A stretch of DNA of 64,000 nucleotides from Streptomyces griseoloalbus (GTDB lineage Bacteria > Actinomycetota > Actinomycetes > Streptomycetales > Streptomycetaceae): contig BMUD01000030.1 in assembly GCA_014650015.1 (NCBI GenBank), positions 16,899 through 80,898 of the forward strand, written 5' to 3'. Shown here piece by piece: positions 26,074 to 33,575 of the stretch (its first letter is position 1; every line of letters starts with the position of its first letter). The translations under genes were made by a program, and so were the position numbers. The notes beneath the pieces were generated by a model. It was not told where the DNA came from and searched no databases. It was given only the letters and a program-made list of their open reading frames with translations.

Positions 26074-29000
26074 TCAGGCGCCCGCGTGCACGTGTGCCGC
26101 CCACAGGCTGGGACTGGCCGCGAAGGCGGCGCGGCACCGCAGAACCGCCTGGTGCAGGGCGTGGGCCGTTCTCGTGTCGTCCAGTTCCGGTCCGCCGTCG
26201 GCTCCTTCGGTGCACAGCTCCCGGTAGAGGAGGCGGGTGACGCGGACGGCCACCGCGTCGTGCACCGGCCAGAGCGTTCCGACGGCGTTGGCGTACCCCG
26301 CGAGCTGGAAGGCGGAGGTGATGTGGATCGCCTCGTCGGCCAGTTCCCCGCCGCCCCGCGCCGTCTCGCACGCCGACATCACCGCGAGCCGTGCCGCAGG
26401 CAGTTCCAGGCGGGAGATCTCGCGGACCGTCAGCGGGCGGGTCGCGTGGTCGTGCACCAGGAGCCGGCCGTTGGAGGGGTCGGCGGGCTCGCTGACCCCG
26501 TGGCAGGCGAAGTGCACGCAGGGGTGACGAGGCAGGGCATCCATCACCTGTTCGAAGGTGGCCCGCTCCTCGGACAGCACCTCGGTCGGCAGGAGGCCGC
26601 GCAGTACCTCCACCTCGCGCCGCGCGCCGCCGAGCGGCCGGGCACCGGGTGTCTCGGGGAGTGCCACGGCGAGCAGCGGGCCGTGCGGGCGGGGGGCGGC
26701 GGCGCGGGCCCTGGCGTACCGGAGAGCTCCGACGGTCGGCGTGTAGGAGGAGACCACCCGGTCCAGTACCGTCCGTGGTCCCGGCACGGCCGCCACCGGG
26801 GCGGGTACGGATCCGCCGTCCGGTACGGCGTCCGGGGCCTCGTCGTGGTGACCGGCCGCGTGCAGGGGCAGCGAGGCCAGCGCGCCTCCCGGTGACCACC
26901 ACAACCGGTGCCACTCGCCGTCGGGCGTGGGCCCGTGCAGCCCGAGCCGGCCGAGCACCGGGCCGGTGACGTGGTCCCAGGTCCAGGCCAGTACCTCCCG
27001 GACCGTCTGCTGGGCCGCCCGGTCGCGGGTGGGGTCGGCCGCGTCGGCGAGCGCCCGCTCGAGGCGGTCCGCCTGTTCGGCGACGGCCCGCGGGGTGGCG
27101 TGCGGCAGTGGGACGAGGAGGACGCCGCCGTCCCGCAGCACCAGGGCGTCATTGCGGAACTCGCTGCAGTAGGCGAGCACCACCGGGCCCTGGTCGGCGC
27201 AGGCCAGCAGCGCTTCGATGGCCGGCGCGCCGAGGAAGTCGGAGAAGCCCGGCCGCGCGCGGATCTCGGCGACCAGGTGCTCCAGCTCGGCCGCGAGGGT
27301 GTGCCGCAGGTCAGCGGTGTCGGTCGGCCGCAGGCCCTGGGCGGTGTCCGCGGCGTCGGCGGTCTCGAGCGCGTCGAGCCGTTGTCGCAGGCGGGCGAAG
27401 CGCTCGGCGAGATCGGGGTGGGCGCCGCGCAGCCGTCCGAGCCCGTCGCGGGTGGCCATGGTCCGGCCCAGCAGGACGCCCCGGCCCTGTTCCAGCAGCA
27501 GCACCGCGCGCTCCGGCTGCCCGGCGTTGACCGCGCACGCGGCGGCTTCGGCGGCCAGGCCCCGCACCCGGGACAGACCGCGTTCCTGGTCACTGCGGAC
27601 CAGTCGGCCGGACGCGGCGAAGGGCAGGAGCTCCAGGGCCAGTTCGTAGCCCGGCAGGGCCTCGTCCCATCGGTCGCCGTCCGCGGCGGCGGCGCCCCAT
27701 TCCCAGGCGGCGAGAACCCGCTCGTAGGGGGGCAGGGACCTGGTTGCGGCGGCCTGCCGGTAGGCGTCCTCGGCGGCACGGAGGACTCCCGGGTCGCCGT
27801 CCCGGTGGTACAGGGCGCGCAGCGCGTCGCCGTACGCCTTGACATAGGTGCCGTGGGTCGAGGTGTTCTCGGTGACGGCCCATACGGCGCGGCCCAGTTC
27901 GCTGACGGCTTGCTCCAACTCGCCGGGTTCGCCGGTGGCGTGGTGCTTGGTGAGCCGGGCGGAGCCGAGGTTGGAGAGGACCACCGCGAGCGCCGGATCG
28001 CCGTAGGGCACCTGCCGGGCGGCTTCCTCCAGGAGTTCGACGGCCTCGTCGAGGTCTCCGACGTCGGCCGTGGACTCGAACCGGGCCCGCAGGGCGTTGG
28101 CGAGGTGGTTCAGTCGGTCGGCGCGCGGCTGGCCGGCCGCGGGCACCAGGGCGAGCGCCTGACGGGCCACGTCGATCGCCTCGTCGGCGGCCGTGGTGTC
28201 TCCGGTCACGCCGTGCCAGCTCTGCAGGACCACCCCCAGATTGCCGAGCCGTGCGGCCTGAAAGGCGGGGGGTGCCTGTGATGCGTGGAGCGCTTCCCTG
28301 GCCAGTCGGGAGGCTTCCCGCAGGGCGGTCAGATCGTCGGTCCGTAGGGCGCGTTCCCGCAGGGCGACGGCGAGGTTGGCCAGGGTCCTGGCGTGCCTGT
28401 CCGTGCCCGGTTCCTGCTCGGCGAGGGCCGTGCGCAGGGTGGCGACGGCCTCGTCCAGCAGCGCTGCGTCACCGGTCCACTGCGCCAGCCTGTGCAAGGT
28501 GTTCCCGAGACTGTTCAGTCTCATGGCGCGTTCCGGGGTACCGGGGCGGAACAGTGTCAGGGCCTCGCGCAGCAAGGCCGCGGACTCCTCGAGCAACGTC
28601 GGCTCGTCGGTGGCCTCGGCGGCCAGTCGCAGGGCGATGCCGAGGCCGGCGAGCAGTTCGGCGCGGTCCGGGTGACCGCGCGGGCATTCGGCCAGGGCCA
28701 TGCGGTGCACGCGCAGCATCTCCGACCGGTGGGCCTCCTCGGGGGCGTGCTCGTGCCACTCGCGCAGGGCCTGGGCGAGGTTCCGCAGGACGAGCAGGCG
28801 GGCGGGCTCACCCCGGGGGACGGCAACCAGCGCGGCGCGCCACAGGTCGAGGGCCTCACGCAGGGCGCTGAGATCCCCGTCCAGCTGGTATGCGTCGAAC
28901 CGCATCGCGGCCAGGTTGCTCAGGTAGCCGGGACGGTCGTCCGATCCGCCCGGCAGCACGTGGAGCGCGCGCCGTTGGGCGTCCGTCGCGCGAAGGAGGT

Positions 29001-29613
29001 CCGTGGGGACGGGGGCGGCGGTGTCCCCGTCCCGAGGCCCCGTGCCCCGGGTCCCCGCACGGGCCGCGCCTCGGTCCACGGCGATCTTGTGCCGCAGGTG
29101 CAGCACCTCCCCGAGTGCGCCCAGCGACTGCGCCGCGGTCTCGGCATCCTGGGGGAGGCGGGCCGCCCGGTCGAACGTCTCCACCGCTCGGTCGAGGTCG
29201 TCGGTCCGCCCGTGCAGCGCGAACCTCTGCTGGTAGGCGAGGCCCAGGAGCCGTACGTCCTGCGGGCGGACCGGTTCACACGCCGCCCGTTCACGGCCCA
29301 GGTCGACCAGTGCCTCCAGGTCGTCCGGGCGCCGCAGCAGTTGGTAACGGGACTGGAGGGCGACCATCAGGTTGGCGGCCCGGACGGCGGTCCGTACGGT
29401 GTCCGGCGCCGCTGCGGCGAGTAACCGCTGGTAGAGCGCGATCGCCTGGTCGAGGGCCTGCCGGTCGCCCGTTTGGAGGTGGTGGAGCAGCAGCCGATCG
29501 GCGTGCGCTTCCTCGTCCGGTCCGTCCGCCGCTCGCGCGCGACTCGCGTTGAACACGCCCACCCCCGGTGTCACACCGCCGTGACCGAGGCCCCTCGGCG
29601 CTGCGCGGCCCAT
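26074..29613 (-). CDS. CHAT-domain caspase-like protease with N-terminal TPR array
   Basis: 1179 aa from ATG 29613. The open frame continues 5' through a tandem repeat without a ribosome site. Residues about 20-830 are helical TPR-like repeats. The C-terminal ~300 residues are a CHAT domain: strand H-F-A-C-H-G with catalytic His1038, then M-S-A-C-E-T with nucleophile Cys1082, then A-F-Q-L-A-G-Y-A-N-A-V-G-T-L-W and a closing helix. CHAT proteases are caspase relatives that cleave specific partners, often in abortive-infection or CRISPR-associated responses. The catalytic pair is intact. It is followed by a separate TPR protein on the same strand. It diverges from a small Cys/His protein and a membrane protein over a 33-bp tandem repeat. 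Substrate unknown. Confidence 0.88.
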   Translation of the reverse strand: MGRAAPRGLGHGGVTPGVGVFNASRARAADGPDEEAHADRLLLHHLQTGDRQALDQAIALYQRLLAAAAPDTVRTAVRAANLMVALQSRYQLLRRPDDLEALVDLGRERAACEPVRPQDVRLLGLAYQQRFALHGRTDDLDRAVETFDRAARLPQDAETAAQSLGALGEVLHLRHKIAVDRGAARAGTRGTGPRDGDTAAPVPTDLLRATDAQRRALHVLPGGSDDRPGYLSNLAAMRFDAYQLDGDLSALREALDLWRAALVAVPRGEPARLLVLRNLAQALREWHEHAPEEAHRSEMLRVHRMALAECPRGHPDRAELLAGLGIALRLAAEATDEPTLLEESAALLREALTLFRPGTPERAMRLNSLGNTLHRLAQWTGDAALLDEAVATLRTALAEQEPGTDRHARTLANLAVALRERALRTDDLTALREASRLAREALHASQAPPAFQAARLGNLGVVLQSWHGVTGDTTAADEAIDVARQALALVPAAGQPRADRLNHLANALRARFESTADVGDLDEAVELLEEAARQVPYGDPALAVVLSNLGSARLTKHHATGEPGELEQAVSELGRAVWAVTENTSTHGTYVKAYGDALRALYHRDGDPGVLRAAEDAYRQAAATRSLPPYERVLAAWEWGAAAADGDRWDEALPGYELALELLPFAASGRLVRSDQERGLSRVRGLAAEAAACAVNAGQPERAVLLLEQGRGVLLGRTMATRDGLGRLRGAHPDLAERFARLRQRLDALETADAADTAQGLRPTDTADLRHTLAAELEHLVAEIRARPGFSDFLGAPAIEALLACADQGPVVLAYCSEFRNDALVLRDGGVLLVPLPHATPRAVAEQADRLERALADAADPTRDRAAQQTVREVLAWTWDHVTGPVLGRLGLHGPTPDGEWHRLWWSPGGALASLPLHAAGHHDEAPDAVPDGGSVPAPVAAVPGPRTVLDRVVSSYTPTVGALRYARARAAAPRPHGPLLAVALPETPGARPLGGARREVEVLRGLLPTEVLSEERATFEQVMDALPRHPCVHFACHGVSEPADPSNGRLLVHDHATRPLTVREISRLELPAARLAVMSACETARGGGELADEAIHITSAFQLAGYANAVGTLWPVHDAVAVRVTRLLYRELCTEGADGGPELDDTRTAHALHQAVLRCRAAFAASPSLWAAHVHAGA

Positions 29614-29648
29614 GCTCACGATAGCGAACGAGCCGTCGGACCGACGGC

Positions 29649-29729
29649 GTACAGCGAACCGCGTCGTACGGTGGACCGGTCGTACAGCGAACCGCGTCGT
29701 ACAGCGGACCGGTCGTACTGCGGACCGGC
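29649..29729. repeat. 33-bp tandem repeat in the CHAT divergent promoter region
   Basis: Two near-identical 33-mers (29649-29681 and 29682-29714, differing at two or three bases) are followed by a partial third copy (29715-29729). Each contains GTAC at both ends of GTACAGCGAACCGCG-type sequence. They lie between divergent genes, about 35 bases upstream of the CHAT start, so they may be iterated operators rather than coding DNA. Confidence 0.75.
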
Positions 29730-29818
29730 TGAGGGACCTGGGCGTACGACTGGCGGAAGCCGGACGAAGGCCGACGTACAATCGCGGCCGACCGACATCC
29801 GGCGTCCGAGGGGGAACG

Positions 29819-30250
29819 GTGGAGATCGAGACCGGCGGGCGAAGCGGGCCGCGAGGCGGACACGCCCGGTTGGGGGAGCTCTGCCGACGGCTGACGGACG
29901 CGTCCGGATCGCTGGGTCTCGGTGAGCGAGGGCTGCGGCTCATCGAGTCCATCACCTCGGAACTGCGTACCGGGCGGGCTCCCGAGGAACTCGACGACGC
30001 CTTCGACGAGTTGGAGGAGGAGTTGCTCGCCGCCGGGCACAGCGCCGGCCTGGGCTCCTACCGCACCACACCGACGCCGCTCACGCCCGGCTACCAGCAA
30101 CTCCCGGTCGCCGGGCGGAACCACCCGCCGCTGCACGTGCTCGCTTGCCCGCGGGGTCACTGCGGGCGTGTGGAGGCACCCGGCGACGATGCCCCGCACC
30201 CCGGCTGCCGGATCTTCGACCAGCCGCTGCGCACGGTCCCCCTCCGGTGA
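29819..30250 (+). CDS. small Cys/His-containing protein of the CHAT cassette
   Basis: 143 aa from GTG 29819, with GAGGGGG just upstream. The N-terminal two-thirds are acidic and helical (R-L-G-E-L-C-R-R-L-T and E-E-L-D-D-A-F-D-E-L-E-E-E-L-L). The C-terminus carries C-P-R-G-H-C-G-R-V-E and H-P-G-C-R-I-F-D-Q-P-L, a plausible zinc-binding knuckle. It diverges from the CHAT gene and overlaps the next gene by four bases (GTGA), so it is coupled to the membrane protein. It has no recognised family. A regulator or adaptor between membrane protein and protease is conceivable, but that is inference. Confidence 0.7.
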   Translation: MEIETGGRSGPRGGHARLGELCRRLTDASGSLGLGERGLRLIESITSELRTGRAPEELDDAFDELEEELLAAGHSAGLGSYRTTPTPLTPGYQQLPVAGRNHPPLHVLACPRGHCGRVEAPGDDAPHPGCRIFDQPLRTVPLR

Positions 30251-31167
30251 CCAGCGCCTTCCTCAGCGCGCTGGGCGGCCGGATCGCCGAACGATGGCTG
30301 GCCGCACTGGCCCTGCCGGGGCTGCTCTTCCTCGCCGCCCTCACCACGGCCATGGTCCTCGGCCACGCACACTGGTCCGACCTGGAGCGGCTGCGGGCCT
30401 GGCTCGACACGCTCGCCGCCTCCCCCGCGTCCCACAGCGCCGGCACCGTCGCCCTGGTGGCGGCGGGCGTGCTGGCCGCTGCCGCTGCGACCGGCGCCGC
30501 CGCCCAGTCCCTGGGCGCGGGCGTGGAACTCCTCTGGTACGCGGAGCCGCACGGGCCCGTGCTGCGGTACCTCGCCGACCGCCGGTCGCGCCGCTGGCGC
30601 GCGGCCGACGCCGCCTTCCGCACCGCGCTGGTGACGGCGGGCCGAGCCCGTATCGAGGGAGCGGACGACGCCGACCGGCTCGCCGACATCGCCGAGCGTC
30701 GTTACGCCGAGCGCGGCCGCATCGCCTCGGCACCGCCCCGCCACCCCTTCGCGATGGGCGACCGCCTCGCCGCGCCCGGACAACGGCTCTGGCGCGCCCA
30801 CCGGCTGGAGCTGGCGGCCGCCTGGCCGCATCTGTGGCTCCTGGCCGCCGACGGCACGCGTGCCGAACTGCAGGCCGCCCGCCTCCGATTGACCGCGTCG
30901 GCACGCCTGTGCGCCTGGGGCGTGGGGTATCTGGTGCTGGCGCTGTGGTGGTGGCCGGCGGCACTGGTCGGGGGCGTCGCCGTCGCCTCGGGCGTGCGGC
31001 GCGGGCGCGCGGCCGCGGAGGCCTTCGCCGAACTCACCGAGGCCCTGGCCGACCTCCATGTGCGTGACCTGGCGGCCGCGCTGGGCGTCGAGTGCGAGGG
31101 GGTCGACGACCGGGCCCTCGGCGAACGCCTCACGCGGCTGCTGCGGAAGGAGACGGAAGCCCCGTAG
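30247..31167 (+). CDS. multi-span membrane protein of the CHAT cassette
   Basis: 306 aa from GTG 30247, overlapping the preceding stop. Two hydrophobic segments lie near the N-terminus (about 18-38 and 60-85). A long soluble region rich in Arg and Ala follows (about 90-225), with a hydrophobic hairpin near 230-268 (G-V-G-Y-L-V-L-A-L-W-W-W-P-A-A-L). The C-terminus is again soluble. No transporter or enzyme motif is recognised. Its coupling to the small Cys/His protein and its place opposite the CHAT protease suggest a membrane target, sensor or effector for the protease. Unknown family. Confidence 0.7.
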   Translation: MTSAFLSALGGRIAERWLAALALPGLLFLAALTTAMVLGHAHWSDLERLRAWLDTLAASPASHSAGTVALVAAGVLAAAAATGAAAQSLGAGVELLWYAEPHGPVLRYLADRRSRRWRAADAAFRTALVTAGRARIEGADDADRLADIAERRYAERGRIASAPPRHPFAMGDRLAAPGQRLWRAHRLELAAAWPHLWLLAADGTRAELQAARLRLTASARLCAWGVGYLVLALWWWPAALVGGVAVASGVRRGRAAAEAFAELTEALADLHVRDLAAALGVECEGVDDRALGERLTRLLRKETEAP

Positions 31168-31252
31168 GGCGGTCCTGCCGCGCGGTGCGCGCCGCACGCG
31201 GCAGTCGTCCGTGCGCCGGCCTCGCCGAGCCGCTGGGACAGTGCCATCGGGT

Positions 31253-31349
31253 ACCGCCCCGTACAACGCCGGTGCCCGCCCCGTACGAAGGGTTCGCGTC
31301 AGCGCGTCATCGCTGGTCACGCGGTGCCACAGCGCGCCACCGTGAGTGC
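31253..31349 (+). repeat. right copy of the ~95-bp repeat flanking the TPR-CHAT cassette
   Basis: This copy ends exactly at the ATG of the RsbW-like gene and matches 24676-24770 in direct orientation (see that entry). On the minus strand it still contains CGTTGTACGGGGCGGTAC (31268-31251). In intact modules this element drives the divergent XRE-DUF5753 gene, which is absent here. It looks like an orphaned half of a divergent promoter. Confidence 0.7.
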
Positions 31350-31793
31350 ATGACCGCAACACAGCCACCCCTTACGGTGCACCGGTTCGCGATGCGCTTC
31401 AGTTCCACCCCGCGCGGTGCCCGCCTCGCCCGGCGCATGTGCGAGCACTGCCTCGACGCCTGGGGCGTCCCGTACGACAGCGACGCGCACGACGTCGTCA
31501 CGCTCGTGGCGGCGGAGCTGTGCGCCAACGCCGTACGGCACGGGCACGTCGCGGGCCGGGACTTCCACGTACGCCTGACCGCCGACCCGGCCACCCGCAC
31601 CGTACGGATCGAGGTCACCGACACCCGGGGCGAGAGCGTTCCCCGCCTCCCCGCCACCCCGACGCAGGACGGCGAGGGCGGGCGCGGACTGCTGCTCGTC
31701 GAGGCACTGGCCGACCGCTGGGGCTGCTCGCCCCGCACCGGGGGCGGGCCCGGCAAGACCGTCTGGGCGGAGTGCACCGCTTACCCGGCCTGA
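31350..31793 (+). CDS. RsbW-like ATP-binding anti-sigma-type protein (HATPase_c)
   Basis: 147 aa from ATG 31350. The GHKL ATP-binding fold is seen in L-V-A-A-E-L-C-A-N-A-V-R-H-G (N box), V-E-V-T-D-T-R-G (G1) and G-R-G-L-L-L-V-E-A-L-A (G2). Small stand-alone proteins of this type act as serine kinases/anti-sigma factors or interact with XRE-DUF5753 proteins. Here the usual divergent partner is missing and the TPR-CHAT cassette lies upstream, with a copy of the module's intergenic region between them. It has no strong ribosome site. Confidence 0.85.
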   Translation: MTATQPPLTVHRFAMRFSSTPRGARLARRMCEHCLDAWGVPYDSDAHDVVTLVAAELCANAVRHGHVAGRDFHVRLTADPATRTVRIEVTDTRGESVPRLPATPTQDGEGGRGLLLVEALADRWGCSPRTGGGPGKTVWAECTAYPA

Positions 31794-31909
31794 CCTGATC
31801 ACGCAACCGGCGCCCGCCCTGGTTGGACGCACACGCCCTCGCCCGGAAGACTGATCCCCGATCACATCGCAGACCTTCGGGCACTCGACGCGAGCGGGGG
31901 CGGGGCCAG

Positions 31910-33526
31910 GTGCCGGACGTACGACGGATCGCGGAACGCTACGAACTGCTGGAGCAGTTCGACCACGGCGGCATGGGAGACGTCTGGCGCGGCTACGACG
32001 CCGTACTGGACCGGCCGGTCGCCGTGAAGCTGATCAGGCCGCAGGCCGTGACGTCCCCGCACCTGGCGGAGGAGTTCGAGAAGCGCTTCCGGCGCGAGGC
32101 GCGGGTCACCGCGCGAATCCAGCACCCGGGTGTGCCCCAGGTGTACGACGCGGTGCTGGACGAGTCGTACGAGCAGCTGTTCCTGGTGATGGAACTGGTC
32201 GACGGCGTGCCGCTGACCGCGTACGTGCGGCCCGGCCAACCACCCCTCCCCCTCGGCTGGGCGGCGGCCGTGGCGGCGCAGGTGGCGACCGTTCTGTCGT
32301 ACGCGCACGACGTACCCGTCGTCCACCGCGACCTGAAGCCGAGCAACATCCTCGTCGCCCGGGACGGCACGGTGAAGGTGCTGGACTTCGGTATCGCGGC
32401 GATCCTGCGGACGGACGTCACCAAGCTGACCGCGACGGGCAGTCCGATCGGGACGCACCAGTACATGGCGCCGGAGCAGGTGCGCGGCGCCCGGGTCACG
32501 CCCCGCACCGACCTGTACGCCCTCGGCTGCGTGCTGCACGAACTGCTGAGCGGGCGGCCGCTGTTCTCCGGGGACAGCGAGTGGCAGCTGATGATGCAGC
32601 ACGTCAACGCGGCTCCGACGCCGCTGCGTGAGCTGCGTGCCGACGTCCCCGAGGCCCTGGAGGAACTCGTCCTGCACCTGCTCCGCAAGGCGCCCGAGGC
32701 GCGTCCGGCGGACGTGCAGGAGGTGTACGAGCGGCTGCGGCCGTTCCTGCCGGCGCCCGGGGAGGAGTCCGCGCCGGAGGAGGCGGGTCCCGCCGGAACG
32801 CCCGACCCCACCGGCATCTTCCGCCGCCCCTACGCGCCCCGCTCGCGCGCCGGCGCCACGGGCGCGCGGCAGAACGCGCCCAGCGCCGGACCGGACGCGG
32901 TTCCGGCACCCATGCTGCCGCCCGCCCAGCGTGACGAGCTGCGGGAGCAGATCCGCGAGGTGTACGACCACTGCGCCGCGCTGTGGGACGAGGACCGCTT
33001 CTCGCAGGCGGCCGAAGTGGTCGGCGAGATGATCGAGTCGGCCGCCCAGGTGCTCGGCTCAGAGAGCAAGGCGGTCCTCGCGCTCCGCAGGCGCCGGGCA
33101 TTCAGCCGCCAGCTTGCGGGTGATCACCGGTCCGCGTTGCCGGAGTTCGAGGCCCTGGCCGACGCGTATGGACGTGTCAGCGGGCCGAACAGCGAGGAGG
33201 CGCTGGACTGCCGGGCTCAGGCGGCCCGCTGCCGTGGCGAGCTCGGCCGGGTGACCGAGGCGCTGGCCGGGCTGCACGGCGTACTCGACGCCGTCCGCGC
33301 GGTCGACGGTGATGTCAGCGAGAACGCGGTGGAGCTGCGCCGCGACATCGGCATGCTGCTGCTCGCGCAGCAGCGGGCGGCGGAGGCGTACGACGTCCTG
33401 GAGCCGCTGCACGCCGACCTGTGCGTGGTCTACGGCCCGGACGACGAGCTGACCGCGGAGGTGGCCGAGACGCTGGCCGTAATCCGTCTTGATCTCGATG
33501 GCAGCGGCTCGGGCTCAACGCCCTGA
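31910..33526 (+). CDS. Ser/Thr protein kinase with C-terminal TPR region
   Basis: 538 aa from GTG 31910. The Hanks-type kinase domain (about 10-275) is complete: glycine loop H-G-G-M-G-D-V, ATP lysine K40, catalytic H-R-D141-L-K-P-S-N, D159-F-G and M-A-P-E-Q. A Pro/Ala-rich linker (about 280-345) leads to a helical TPR-like region (about 355-520). There is no membrane segment after the kinase, unlike PknB, so it is probably cytoplasmic. TPR tails commonly dock substrates. It lies between the RsbW-like gene and the helicase fusion, with modest gaps, and may belong to the accessory region's signalling. Targets are unknown. Confidence 0.9.
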   Translation: MPDVRRIAERYELLEQFDHGGMGDVWRGYDAVLDRPVAVKLIRPQAVTSPHLAEEFEKRFRREARVTARIQHPGVPQVYDAVLDESYEQLFLVMELVDGVPLTAYVRPGQPPLPLGWAAAVAAQVATVLSYAHDVPVVHRDLKPSNILVARDGTVKVLDFGIAAILRTDVTKLTATGSPIGTHQYMAPEQVRGARVTPRTDLYALGCVLHELLSGRPLFSGDSEWQLMMQHVNAAPTPLRELRADVPEALEELVLHLLRKAPEARPADVQEVYERLRPFLPAPGEESAPEEAGPAGTPDPTGIFRRPYAPRSRAGATGARQNAPSAGPDAVPAPMLPPAQRDELREQIREVYDHCAALWDEDRFSQAAEVVGEMIESAAQVLGSESKAVLALRRRRAFSRQLAGDHRSALPEFEALADAYGRVSGPNSEEALDCRAQAARCRGELGRVTEALAGLHGVLDAVRAVDGDVSENAVELRRDIGMLLLAQQRAAEAYDVLEPLHADLCVVYGPDDELTAEVAETLAVIRLDLDGSGSGSTP

Positions 33527-33575
33527 CCTGGTTGTTCACCCGCATCGCAGACCGCACGAACCTTAGGATCCACGT

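Noticed and set aside
24676-31349. The flanking repeats as phage-type attL/attR with an integrase
   Set aside because: No integrase, transposase or tRNA target is visible, and the repeats are recognisable promoter regions of a regulator module rather than short attachment cores.
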